This document shows, piece after piece, positions 41,266-48,369 of a DNA stretch of 64,000 nt. The first letter of the stretch is position 1, and every line of letters starts with the position of its first letter. The position numbers were made by a program, and so were the translations under genes. The stretch is taken from the NCBI RefSeq assembly GCF_003945345.1, contig NZ_AP019308.1, positions 1,302,001 to 1,366,000 of the forward strand, read 5' to 3'. The notes beneath the pieces are model-generated. The model was given only the letters and a program-made list of their open reading frames with translations. It was not told the DNA's origin and did not search any database. This DNA is from Paenibacillus baekrokdamisoli (lineage in GTDB: Bacteria; Bacillota; Bacilli; Paenibacillales; Paenibacillaceae).

Positions 41266-41408
41266 AAAGGGAAACTGACACAGCGTCGTATAGCAGTAAG
41301 ACAAGTTACAGGTGGGCGCGTTAAAGCGTTTTGCCAGGAAGCAAAGGCGCTGCGGTTATTTTCTATTGAGAATATATTAGCGGTATTACCGATTAAACAA
41401 TATGCGTA
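41266..41408 (+). pseudogene. C-terminal remnant of an unidentified gene
   Basis: An open forward frame without a start reads KGKLTQRRIAVRQVTGGRVK, then an Ala/Leu-rich helix, and ends ILAVLPIKQYA with TAA at 41406-41408. It overlaps the 5' end of the reverse-strand reading frame, so only one of them can be a real gene. It looks like the tail of a gene cut at the prophage junction. Weak evidence. Confidence 0.25.
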
Positions 41409-41422
41409 AAGGCGGATGAGCA

Positions 41423-41665
41423 ATGAAGTTGACAGAGAAAAATAAAGAAGTGGGAATAGCGATCCAGAAATTCATGTCCAAACATGGCCAAGCACCGACA
41501 GTGCGTGAGATAGGTAAAATGCTAAGAATTAACGTAGGTCCTGTCTATGTTCACCTGACTAGGCTTAAAGAGATGGACATTATTGAGTGGGATCCTGAGC
41601 AGTCCAGAACATTTAGGATACTGCAACCTGAACAATTAGTACTTGCGCCACCTATGGAATTCTAA
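41423..41665 (+). CDS. LexA DNA-binding-domain-only protein
   Basis: 80 residues matching only the N-terminal winged helix of LexA (LTEKNKEVGIAIQKFMSKHGQAPTVREIGKMLRINVGPVYVHLTRLKEMDIIEWDP). The self-cleaving S24 protease domain of LexA (~130 residues) is absent. Such a protein could occupy SOS-type operators without being inactivated by RecA. An SOS-box-like site lies ~315 bp downstream. GGCGGATGAGC precedes ATG. Regulatory target unknown. Confidence 0.7.
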   Translation: MKLTEKNKEVGIAIQKFMSKHGQAPTVREIGKMLRINVGPVYVHLTRLKEMDIIEWDPEQSRTFRILQPEQLVLAPPMEF

Positions 41666-41684
41666 TTTTTCTATAAATGGTGAA

Positions 41685-41717
41685 CTCTAACCCTGAACAG
41701 GTTAGAGCTTTTTCTTT
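41685..41717 (+). terminator. Terminator after the LexA-like gene
   Basis: CTCTAACC / GGTTAGAG hairpin, seven-base loop, followed by CTTTTTCTTTT, 20 bp after the stop codon. Confidence 0.8.
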
Positions 41718-41718
41718 T

Positions 41719-41906
41719 GCCCACAAAAGCGCCCACAAAACGCCCACAAACTTTTAAAAAGAAATGAAATGATATGAAAAGGCGATAATGAAAAGTCAGC
41801 ATTTTAGGCATATATAATGAAGAAAAAAAAGCGTTTGAAAGCCACAAACTTAAACCGTACACAAGTTCACCAATGGGAACGTGATCAGTACTTGACGTTG
41901 TTCTAA
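41719..41906. other. Gene-poor junction with tandem GCCCACAAA repeats and fragments
   Basis: GCCCACAAA occurs at 41719, 41731 and 41742. On the reverse strand these encode FVG repeats (CGRFVGAFVGKRKS), reminiscent of the extreme C-termini of phage tyrosine integrases, so this could be the remains of an integrase gene. On the forward strand 41817-41906 is a 29-residue reading frame (MKKKKRLKATNLNRTQVHQ...) with no ribosome-binding site. Both readings are weak. Confidence 0.25.
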
Positions 41907-41911
41907 ACGAG

Positions 41912-41949
41912 GAATCCCATGACGCTTGAGCGTCATGGGATTCTTTTTT
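41912..41949 (+). terminator. Strong intrinsic terminator
   Basis: A 13-bp perfect stem (GAATCCCATGACG / CGTCATGGGATTC) with a six-base loop, followed by TTTTTT. It isolates the left end of prophage 2 from upstream transcription. Confidence 0.88.
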
Positions 41950-41980
41950 GAGTGGGATGAGGATGTCTCTTACTGATCGA

Positions 41981-41992
41981 GAACGTATGTTC
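41981..41992. promoter_or_regulatory. SOS-box-like site
   Basis: GAACGTATGTTC fits the Gram-positive LexA/DinR core GAAC-N4-GTTC, with preferred bases inside the spacer. It lies about 60 bp past the 3' end of the reverse-strand ImmA gene, with no recognised gene directly downstream on either strand, so its target is unclear. Confidence 0.45.
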
Positions 41993-42038
41993 TAAATAAT
42001 CGCATGGAAAGCCTTCACGCTGCGGTGAAAGCGCAAGT

Positions 42039-42500
42039 TTAGAAGGATATGAATGATTGCTCGTCCCACCAAAAACCTTTTCTTGCAGGAGGGGTTTTAA
42101 GGTGGGCAACTTCTAGCGGAACGCCGCAAATCGCTGATGCTGAATCGAGTGTGTGCTCGAGTAATAATTCATCAGGTATCAGCAATTCGGCTGCAAATTG
42201 ATTAGCCTCGCGCTCGATGCGATCAACACTTACAAGCGTATGCTGTCGAAGGAAAGGTGTATTTACTTTTGGATGCAGCATGGCGTGTCCAAGCTCATGC
42301 GCGCATGTGAATCGCTGTTTTGCATCGTCGAGTCCGTCATTTACATGGATGAAACGACTACGTTTATATGAATTGTAATAGCCATAGATATCCGCTAGGT
42401 ATTCGTTAATAACAATGATGTTTAGTCTGGATGCAAGGTCAAAGGGATCACTTGTACCGTATTTACGAACAAGCTTTCTGACCGTCTGTTTAATACGCAT
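42039..42500 (-). CDS. ImmA/IrrE-type metallopeptidase
   Basis: 153 residues with the zinc-binding motif CAHELGHAMLH (HExxH) and a downstream helix EREANQFAAELLIPDELL that carries the third ligand. In ICEBs1 and related phages such a protease cleaves the neighbouring XRE repressor and triggers induction. The gene lies 18 bp downstream of that repressor on the same strand, the standard arrangement. GGGGG precedes ATG. It is the anti-repressor candidate of prophage 2. Confidence 0.88.
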   Translation of the reverse strand: MRIKQTVRKLVRKYGTSDPFDLASRLNIIVINEYLADIYGYYNSYKRSRFIHVNDGLDDAKQRFTCAHELGHAMLHPKVNTPFLRQHTLVSVDRIEREANQFAAELLIPDELLLEHTLDSASAICGVPLEVAHLKTPPARKGFWWDEQSFISF

Positions 42501-42518
42501 CCGATACCCCCACGATGT

Positions 42519-43019
42519 TTATTTTTTATATTTGTTTGGCGTGTACTTTTGTTTTGCAAACTGCTTTGCTAGTTTCATGGAGCTCTCTAGAGAAATACGG
42601 AGGGCTTCTTTTGTTTCTTCATTGATTGGCTCACCATGAAAGGCGAGCGCTTCGTTTGAGTCGAGATCAGACATAATACGCTCCAAATCAAGTGCGATAT
42701 CCCGTTCTTCTTTTTTGGATAAAGCGTTTTGTAAATTGTTATCCATATCATCCAAAATACTTTCATCTGTATTTCCATCAGTATCGTGGTCATTATTTAA
42801 AAGTAAGTGATCTGAATGATGGGGCAGACCAAGTAGGATCTCTAATGTTACATCAAATATCTTTGCAAGCTGCAATGCTTTATCGGCACTTAGATTTTTC
42901 TTTCCTCGCTCGATATCGTAATAGTACTGTGGAGAGATCCCTAGTTTTGTAGCAACTTCCACTCCGCTCATCTTCCTCATTTTTCTTGTACCTCTAATAC
43001 GATAGGCTTGCGAATCCAA
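42519..43019 (-). CDS. XRE-family repressor (prophage 2 immunity repressor)
   Basis: About 166 residues. The N-terminal 65 residues form a lambda-repressor-type helix-turn-helix (KMSGVEVATKLGISPQYYYDIERGKKNLSADKALQLAKIF). The acidic linker (DHDTDGNTDESILDDMDN) and helical C-terminus are typical of ImmA-cleaved repressors. The frame allows a TTG at 43028, but GGAG directly abuts it; TTG 43019 is better spaced. It is transcribed away from three operator-like dyads. Confidence 0.85.
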   Translation of the reverse strand: MDSQAYRIRGTRKMRKMSGVEVATKLGISPQYYYDIERGKKNLSADKALQLAKIFDVTLEILLGLPHHSDHLLLNNDHDTDGNTDESILDDMDNNLQNALSKKEERDIALDLERIMSDLDSNEALAFHGEPINEETKEALRISLESSMKLAKQFAKQKYTPNKYKK

Positions 43020-43133
43020 TTTGAACAACTCCTAACGATTAATGTTGATGATAATATATCATCTAATGGCTTAAAAAACAATAATCAATTCACGCCATTC
43101 AAGAGCGATTTTAAGCTATAAAGCGCATTTCGG

Positions 43134-43225
43134 TTAAACTATTAGATTAATGCTTGTTAATGCTTCTATTTTAATCAAATTGATTAAATATGACATTTGT
43201 TATAGTTAAACTAATAGATTAATAT
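43134..43225. promoter_or_regulatory. Lysogeny switch: three operator-like dyads and early promoter
   Basis: Three related dyads lie between the repressor and the divergent early gene: TTAAACTATTAGATTAA (43134-43150), the perfect palindrome TTTAATCAAATTGATTAAA (43170-43188) and TTAAACTAATAGATTAA (43206-43222). Their centres are 37 and 35 bp apart. A forward promoter TTGTTA (43197) - 17 bp - TAATAT (43220) overlaps the last dyad, so repressor binding there would block early transcription. Confidence 0.7.
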
Positions 43226-43247
43226 TTTAACAGGAGGTGACAGTTCA

Positions 43248-43451
43248 ATGAGCTTCTCAAAAATGGTCCAAGGAGCTTTGGCTAACAGAGTAATGATCCC
43301 TTCAGAAGTGGCCAGACATAAAGGTTATTCACCACAATATATCCAGTATCTAATTAAAATTGCTCGCACTTCCACTCAAGTCAGTTGGGGCAGCATACTC
43401 GTTCATTTATTCGTTCATTTATTCGTTCAGTTTCATCTCACATTTAAATAG
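43248..43451 (+). CDS. Putative Cro-like/early protein with short helix-turn-helix
   Basis: 67 residues with AGGAGGTGAC upstream of ATG. Residues ~15-38 (VMIPSEVARHKGYSPQYIQYLIKIA) look like a helix-turn-helix. The C-terminus is a low-complexity VHLFVHLFVQF encoded by an exact 12-bp tandem repeat (TTCATTTATTCG, 43402-43425). The tail may result from repeat expansion or a frameshift in a longer gene. First gene right of the switch, so probably an early regulator. Confidence 0.5.
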   Translation: MSFSKMVQGALANRVMIPSEVARHKGYSPQYIQYLIKIARTSTQVSWGSILVHLFVHLFVQFHLTFK

Positions 43452-43463
43452 GAGGTTTCATCA

Positions 43464-43775
43464 ATGTCTGTTCAAATTCAAATTAACGGAGAAAACGCTG
43501 CAGAAGCAGCCAAAGAGCTAATCATCCTTGCTTCTTATTTCACAGGTAGTTTGGCTCCTAATTTTGCTCCTTCATCTGGAGAAGCTGCTTTTAAGGATGA
43601 TCGGATTCCAACGGTTGAGGAACTTCGGGCGAAAGCTACTGAGATTGTTAAGGCTGGTCATCAAGCTGAGGTTAAGTCACTAATGAATGGTTTTACTGTT
43701 AGCGCGATTCCAGAAGATCAAAGAGCTGGTTTCCTAGCTGCGCTTGAGAACTTGGGTGGCTGTCCACGGGGATGA
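43464..43775 (+). CDS. Hypothetical early phage protein (103 aa)
   Basis: Starts after AGGAGGTTT. The sequence begins MSVQIQINGENAAEAAKELIILASYF, a pattern seen in small early proteins of Gram-positive phages, followed by an acidic helical C-terminus (TVEELRAKATEIVKAGHQAEVKSLMNGF). No function is known. It precedes the VapE gene by 100 bp in the same operon. Confidence 0.55.
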   Translation: MSVQIQINGENAAEAAKELIILASYFTGSLAPNFAPSSGEAAFKDDRIPTVEELRAKATEIVKAGHQAEVKSLMNGFTVSAIPEDQRAGFLAALENLGGCPRG

Positions 43776-43875
43776 ATGCAGTCTGAATGTTGGTACTCAA
43801 AACTGATGTTTGAACAACCATTCGATGAACATTTGCTGCAAGTTGAAGTGCACCACGAAAGGAGGAGTGGGCCGC

Positions 43876-46317
43876 ATGCATGAGATCGATCTAGCCATTT
43901 CCTTTGGTCAAAACCGCAGTGAAACGAACTGGAAAAATGAATATCTCAGCTGGAGTGAATTGGTCGATCGACTGCGGGTCGTGCGGCGTACTGCAGAGAC
44001 GATGGCCGAATACGACGAGCTTTCGGTCGCTGATAAAGGTAAAGTCAAGGACGGCCCCGCTTTTGTTGGCGGTCTTGTCCAGGACGGTCGCCGGAAGAAA
44101 GAGAATGTCGACTCTCGCAGCCTAATTACATTAGATGCCGACCATGCAGACGAAAATTTCTTGTTTATGGTGGATCTGGTTCTCGGGGGAAACGCACATA
44201 TCATCTATACCACTCATAGTCATCGAAATGACAAGCCGAAATATCGAATTGTAGCGCCTTCCAATCGGGAGATGTCACCGGACGAATACGCAGCTGCTTC
44301 CAGGAAGCTTGCTGCTAATATTGGTATGGATTATATCGACAAGACTACGTTTGATATTCATCGGCTGATGTACCTGCCAAGTTGTTCAGCTGACGCTAAG
44401 CCACAATTCATAGAGGTAGAGGGTGATCCGGTCAATATTGAGACTGTCTTAGGAGAATATGAGGATTGGAGAGATCGATCGCAATGGGCACAGCATTCAG
44501 GAGAAAAGGTGCAATGGTTTACTGCTGAGAAAATCAACGGGCTGAGTGCAAAGTACGGCGTTAACGGCTCGAAGATGACTGATCCAGTGGAAGAGTACGG
44601 CGTTAACGGCTCGAAGATGGCCGATCCAAGAGCAAAGCACGGTGTAATCGGCGCTTTTTGCCGGCAGTACAGCATAAGCGAAGCAATCGCAACCTTTCTA
44701 TTTGACGAGTATGAGCCGACGACCTACAAGGATAGATACACATTTACGGGTTCTTCTTCTTTTGACGGGCTTGTCGTATACGACAATGATACATTCGCTT
44801 ATAGCCATCATGAGTCTGACCCAATAAGTGGGATCGGGGTGAATGCATTTGATCTCGTGCGACTGCACAAGTTTAAAGATCTCGATGACAACATTCCAGA
44901 CAGCATGAATATGACAGAGCTGCCGTCTTACTTGGCCATGATTGATTTTGGAAGGCGAGATCCAGCGGTAATGCGGGAAATGGCTGAGGGAGAAATCAGC
45001 GATGACATCATGAATAAGGATTTTGATTGGATGGACAAGCTGCTGCGAAACAAGAAAGATCTCAATATCGTTCTACCCAATGCCTCTAATATAGAGCTGA
45101 TTTTAACAAATGGTGCGTTTGACGGTGTGCTTGCTTACGATGCATTCAAGAATTCAGAGGTTATTCGTGGATCACTGCCATGGCGGCAGCGTGAGCGGGC
45201 TCAGTTGGAATATGAACCATGGCTAGGAGCGGATGATCGTCGTTTGCAGCATTATTTTGCCAAGACCTATAATATTAAGTCTTCGGAAACGATTAAAAAT
45301 GCACTTACTGAAGTCATCCATCATAACAGCTTTCATCCAGTTAAAGCTTATCTGGAGGAACAGCGATGGGATGGCTGTGCACGATTGGAGATGATTTTTA
45401 TAGAATACTTAGGTGCAGAAGATACGCCATACGTTAGAGCGGTAACACGAAAGATGTTCGTCGCTGCAATAAAGCGTATCTATGAGCCGGGTTGTAAATT
45501 TGACAATATGCTTGTCCTCGTTGGGCCGCAGGGTGCAGGTAAGAGCAGCTTGCTCGCCAAGATGGGAAGGCAATGGTTCTCAGATTCTCTCAAGACATTT
45601 GATAGTAAGGAGGCGGGAGAACATCTACAAGGGGCATGGATTATTGAGGTTGGGGAGTTAGCTGCGATGAAGAAAGCCGAGGTAGAGGAGATCAAACAGT
45701 TTCTGTCTAAGCAGAGTGATCGTTACCGTGTAGCCTATGATCGTATGGTAACAGACTTCCCGCGTAAGTGTGTGTTCTTTGGGACTACCAATAATAGCAG
45801 CTTCCTTCAAGATACAACGGGTAATCGAAGGTTCTGGCCTGTCGTCGTTGATCCGAATAAACGCTGTAAGAATCATTTTAATGAACTCACAGATGAAGGA
45901 GTTAGCAAGTTATGGGCCGAGGCATTGCAGCTTTATTTGAGCGGAGAACCGTTAGAGCTAGATGCAGGTGTATATGCAGATGCTCAAAAGGTGCAGGAGA
46001 GGCATATGGACAGCGATCCTAGAGAGGGCTTGATCATGGAGTACCTGGAGACGGATCTTCCAGAGAAATGGGATGAGATGGACGAATATGAGCGGCGGGA
46101 GTATTTGAAAACACCAACGGGTGTAATCAAAAGAAGCCGAGTCTGTGCTGCGGAGATATGGGTAGAGTGTTTGGGTTCACCACTTAAACTGTTAAAGCCT
46201 TGGGAAGCCAAATCGATTTGTGATATTATCCGAAGAATCCCTAGCTGGAGAGAACGTAACCCGGATAAGACACGATTTAAAATATATGGGCAGCAGAAAA
46301 CTTTTGAGAGGGTGTAA
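43876..46317 (+). CDS. VapE-type primase/helicase of prophage 2
   Basis: 813 residues, collinear with the protein at 6051 over its full length. It keeps the primase-like segment (SLITLDADHAD, about 84-94), Walker A GPQGAGKSS (about 550) and FFGTTN. An internal 42-bp tandem duplication (44554-44577 repeated at 44596-44619) adds about 14 residues with YGVNGSKM twice. AGGAGGAGTGG supports the ATG at 43876. It is the only replication protein left in prophage 2, and iteron-like repeats start at its stop codon. Confidence 0.87.
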   Translation: MHEIDLAISFGQNRSETNWKNEYLSWSELVDRLRVVRRTAETMAEYDELSVADKGKVKDGPAFVGGLVQDGRRKKENVDSRSLITLDADHADENFLFMVDLVLGGNAHIIYTTHSHRNDKPKYRIVAPSNREMSPDEYAAASRKLAANIGMDYIDKTTFDIHRLMYLPSCSADAKPQFIEVEGDPVNIETVLGEYEDWRDRSQWAQHSGEKVQWFTAEKINGLSAKYGVNGSKMTDPVEEYGVNGSKMADPRAKHGVIGAFCRQYSISEAIATFLFDEYEPTTYKDRYTFTGSSSFDGLVVYDNDTFAYSHHESDPISGIGVNAFDLVRLHKFKDLDDNIPDSMNMTELPSYLAMIDFGRRDPAVMREMAEGEISDDIMNKDFDWMDKLLRNKKDLNIVLPNASNIELILTNGAFDGVLAYDAFKNSEVIRGSLPWRQRERAQLEYEPWLGADDRRLQHYFAKTYNIKSSETIKNALTEVIHHNSFHPVKAYLEEQRWDGCARLEMIFIEYLGAEDTPYVRAVTRKMFVAAIKRIYEPGCKFDNMLVLVGPQGAGKSSLLAKMGRQWFSDSLKTFDSKEAGEHLQGAWIIEVGELAAMKKAEVEEIKQFLSKQSDRYRVAYDRMVTDFPRKCVFFGTTNNSSFLQDTTGNRRFWPVVVDPNKRCKNHFNELTDEGVSKLWAEALQLYLSGEPLELDAGVYADAQKVQERHMDSDPREGLIMEYLETDLPEKWDEMDEYERREYLKTPTGVIKRSRVCAAEIWVECLGSPLKLLKPWEAKSICDIIRRIPSWRERNPDKTRFKIYGQQKTFERV

Positions 46318-46523
46318 CTGTGAATGCGATAAACGATTACAGTTACGGTTACACCTTGAAGGCCAGTATGGTAGGCTGTTCAACTCATCCGTGTCCTGTG
46401 TAACTGTTTCTATTATAAATAAAGAAAAAGAACTACTTTACATAGAGTCTACACACAAGCAGCTAATTAATCCCATTAGAGGTCATTATTCTGAACCGCA
46501 CATGTAACAGATACACAGTTACA
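46313..46523. repeat. Candidate origin of prophage 2: TGTAAC/GTTACA repeats
   Basis: TGTAAC occurs at 46313, 46399 and 46503 and its complement GTTACA at 46348 and 46518, with near matches GTTACG (46342) and ATTACA (46336) in tandem. An AT-rich stretch (46407-46440) lies in the middle. The array begins on the vapE stop codon, exactly as in prophage 1, but the core has changed from TGTCAC to TGTAAC. No gene is seen between 46318 and 46576. Confidence 0.55.
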
Positions 46524-46576
46524 CATGATCTTGCGAGTCCGTAGAGCTAATCCCACAATAGAAAGGTGAAAATTAT

Positions 46577-47248
46577 ATGAATCCTGCTAAACATGAAGCA
46601 CGTGTAGAAACGAAAGAGGGCCAAGAGATGAACGAACAAGATGTCATTCATCAGCTAACCAGCTACAAACGGATCATTGCGCGAATAAAGCTTCTCGAGA
46701 ATTATTCCATTGGCAATGGGATAACTGTGAGTCGATTAAATCAAGACGATCACCTCCAAGAGCTTCACCGCAAACTTAAAGGAATGCCTTCCTATATGTA
46801 TCTGAGTAAGCGAGAACAGCGTTTGGAGACTACGGCTCATGCCTATTTGACGCAATACCCGGCCGGAGTCAAAGCTCAACTGGCAGCTATTCCTCACCAT
46901 GCCGATGATCAAGAAGATGAGAAGCTGTTACGTGAATTAAGACAGAAGGTTGAGAAGGTTGTAGAAGCTAGAACAGGAGATAAAGATAACTTCAATGCTG
47001 TTATTGAACGGATCAGTGAGCTGCAGGATTTAGAGCGAAAAAGGGAATATTATGAATATGCATTTGAGGTGCTGGACGGGTATAAATCGGGCTATGGTAG
47101 AATGCTTCAGAAAGAATATGGGGAGGGAGCGAAGCCAGCAGATATTATTCAAGAGTTCGGGTATACATTAACAACCTATTATCGTCATCGGCGTGCTGCG
47201 TTAGCTGAATACTGCCTGCTCACTAGAGGACTTGGGATCGATAAGTGA
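46577..47248 (+). CDS. ArpU-like late transcription regulator (intact)
   Basis: 223 residues. The C-terminal ~45 residues (YGRMLQKEYGEGAKPADIIQEFGYTLTTYYRHRRAALAEY) form a sigma region 4-like helix-turn-helix of the ArpU/late activator type. The centre is a helical coil with ERISELQDLERKREYYEYAFEVL. GAAAGGTGA supports the ATG at 46577; ATG 46628 corresponds to the start of the prophage 1 homologue. The stop codon is part of the first 11-bp repeat of its presumed target site. Confidence 0.75.
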   Translation: MNPAKHEARVETKEGQEMNEQDVIHQLTSYKRIIARIKLLENYSIGNGITVSRLNQDDHLQELHRKLKGMPSYMYLSKREQRLETTAHAYLTQYPAGVKAQLAAIPHHADDQEDEKLLRELRQKVEKVVEARTGDKDNFNAVIERISELQDLERKREYYEYAFEVLDGYKSGYGRMLQKEYGEGAKPADIIQEFGYTLTTYYRHRRAALAEYCLLTRGLGIDK

Positions 47249-47331
47249 TAAATAAATGATAAAAAGACGGTAATAAATTGATAGCAAAAAGGTTAACAAA
47301 TCCCTGTTTTTATGTGCTATTATGTTAGTAT
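47246..47331 (+). promoter_or_regulatory. Late promoter of prophage 2 with 11-bp-spaced repeats
   Basis: TGATAAA at 47246 and 47257, CGGTAAT at 47268 and TGATAGC at 47279 repeat with an exact 11-bp period, beginning on the regulator's stop codon. TTAACA (47293) and TGCTATTAT (hexamer 47318-47323) follow, overlapped by TGTTAGTAT. The promoter core is almost identical to that at 11253-11269, while the repeats differ in sequence but keep number and spacing. Confidence 0.65.
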
Positions 47332-47364
47332 AGCAATAATAAATAAGAGCCGAAAACGCTTAGT

Positions 47365-47392
47365 AAAGCCGTCCATTGTTGGGCGGCTTTTT
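47365..47392 (+). terminator. Intrinsic terminator directly after the late promoter
   Basis: AAAGCCGTCC / GGGCGGCTTT hairpin plus U-run, about 35 bases after the expected start site. It has the same stem as 11299-11325 but a different loop. Confidence 0.78.
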
Positions 47393-47457
47393 GTATGTGC
47401 TTTGGGGATTTTCAACGTTTGCATAAGAGCTAAAGAGTTTTAATAAAACATCGTTCG

Positions 47458-47489
47458 AGCACTCTCAACTTAAGAGAGTGCTTTTTTTT
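47458..47489 (+). terminator. Intrinsic terminator upstream of the conserved leader
   Basis: AGCACTCTC / GAGAGTGCT perfect stem with eight T residues. It corresponds to 17168-17196 in prophage 1. The preceding 47393-47457 holds no gene and marks where terminase, portal and minor head genes have been lost. Confidence 0.85.
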
Positions 47490-47621
47490 GCGGGCCGCGG
47501 CTGAGACTGCCGGGGCCCTTATTAACTCTTTTGACGGAGCATGACGGCTAACTTAGGCGCAGTTATTGCCATGAAGAGGAAGGGAGAGTGTGCGAGCATG
47601 AAACTGCATGTAGGGCAGTAA
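47490..47621 (+). promoter_or_regulatory. Conserved leader element retained without its scaffold gene
   Basis: Counterpart of 17197-17302: GGCTGAGACTGCCGGGGCC, CGGAGCAT, ACGGCT, GGCG...GCCAT and GGGAGAGTG are kept. After it, ATG at 47598 opens only a seven-codon frame ending at 47621 where the scaffold gene should be. Persistence of the element between two deletions suggests either selection or chance survival. Confidence 0.5.
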
Positions 47622-47658
47622 ACACTAACCACATGGAAGTATAGGGTGGTGATGAGCA

Positions 47659-47745
47659 TTGGCAAGCACAGTAGATATCAGGAGAGAGCTGCCAGCAATA
47701 ATGAATCGCAGGCTGCAGCAATTTCTTGACCAGTACATGAGGTGA
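47659..47745 (+). pseudogene. C-terminal stub of the HK97 gp10-like gene
   Basis: 28 codons starting with TTG encode RRELPAIMNRRLQQFLDQYM, aligning with the last 20 residues of the intact protein at 20361. GGGTGGTGATGAGCA upstream could still serve as a ribosome-binding site. The stub marks the right end of the deletion that removed scaffold, capsid and connector genes from prophage 2. Confidence 0.75.
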
Positions 47746-47749
47746 CAAA

Positions 47750-48166
47750 ATGGAAGAGATACGCAGTGCAATCGTGAATAAGCTGTCACTTTCGTTTCCG
47801 GATTATCCGGTTTTCGACGAACAAGTGACAGAGGGGTCTCAGGTACCGTACTTTATGGTTGTTGAGACTAGCAATGGACAGAAAAAGGCTGGTAATCGAC
47901 GTGTGATTCGTTCATCGACCTTTAATGTTCATTTCTTCCCAGGGCTATTAAATCCGAGATCTGAGTGTCGGATCATGAACGAATGGTGTTACGAGCATCT
48001 ATCTAACATCAGTTTTGAGGGGAACACGTATCAGGGGCGCGATCTTCATGCCGAGATTGTTGATAAGGTGCTGCATTTCTTCATTAACTTTGACGTGCAC
48101 CTGCTGCTCCCGAGAGAGCCCGTTGTTATTATGGAAAACATTGTACAGGAGGAACATATCAAATGA
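47750..48166 (+). CDS. Tail terminator protein of prophage 2
   Basis: 138 residues, homologous to 20767: VPYFMVVETSNGQ, RRVIRSSTFNVHFFP and HAEIVDKVLHFFINFDVHLL. It would cap the tail tube, a step also needed for headless tail particles. GAGGTGAC precedes ATG. The stop overlaps the next start by 4 bp. The intact frame just right of the deletion scar suggests that selection kept the tail functional. Confidence 0.75.
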   Translation: MEEIRSAIVNKLSLSFPDYPVFDEQVTEGSQVPYFMVVETSNGQKKAGNRRVIRSSTFNVHFFPGLLNPRSECRIMNEWCYEHLSNISFEGNTYQGRDLHAEIVDKVLHFFINFDVHLLLPREPVVIMENIVQEEHIK

Positions 48167-48366
48167 GCAAAAAGACAAAAGGTGAACAGACGCCTTTATC
48201 ATTAGAAACGAATGCTGACCTATTCACGAAGGAACAGGTGGTTGGCTCCAAAAGTTATGAGGCTCAGCGGGATGTTTTGACAGCTCTGCTGGATAATAAC
48301 AAGCTTTATACCCATGATCAAATTACGGAAATGCTGCATGCATTTTTAAATAAGGAGGCGAAGTAA
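48163..48366 (+). CDS. Conserved tail-region protein (67 aa)
   Basis: Homologue of the product at 21192: GEQTPLSLETN, KEQVVGSKSYEAQRDVLTALLDNNKLYTHDQITEML. Helical, function unknown. Conserved immediately upstream of the sheath gene in both prophages. AGGAGG precedes ATG by about 8 bases. Confidence 0.65.
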   Translation: MSKKTKGEQTPLSLETNADLFTKEQVVGSKSYEAQRDVLTALLDNNKLYTHDQITEMLHAFLNKEAK

Positions 48367-48369
48367 GCG

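Noticed and set aside
47634..47734. Forward frame starting with ATG at 47653 next to the gp10 stub
   Set aside because: The frame with homology to the intact gp10-like C-terminus is the TTG-started one at 47659; the ATG frame encodes an unrelated sequence.
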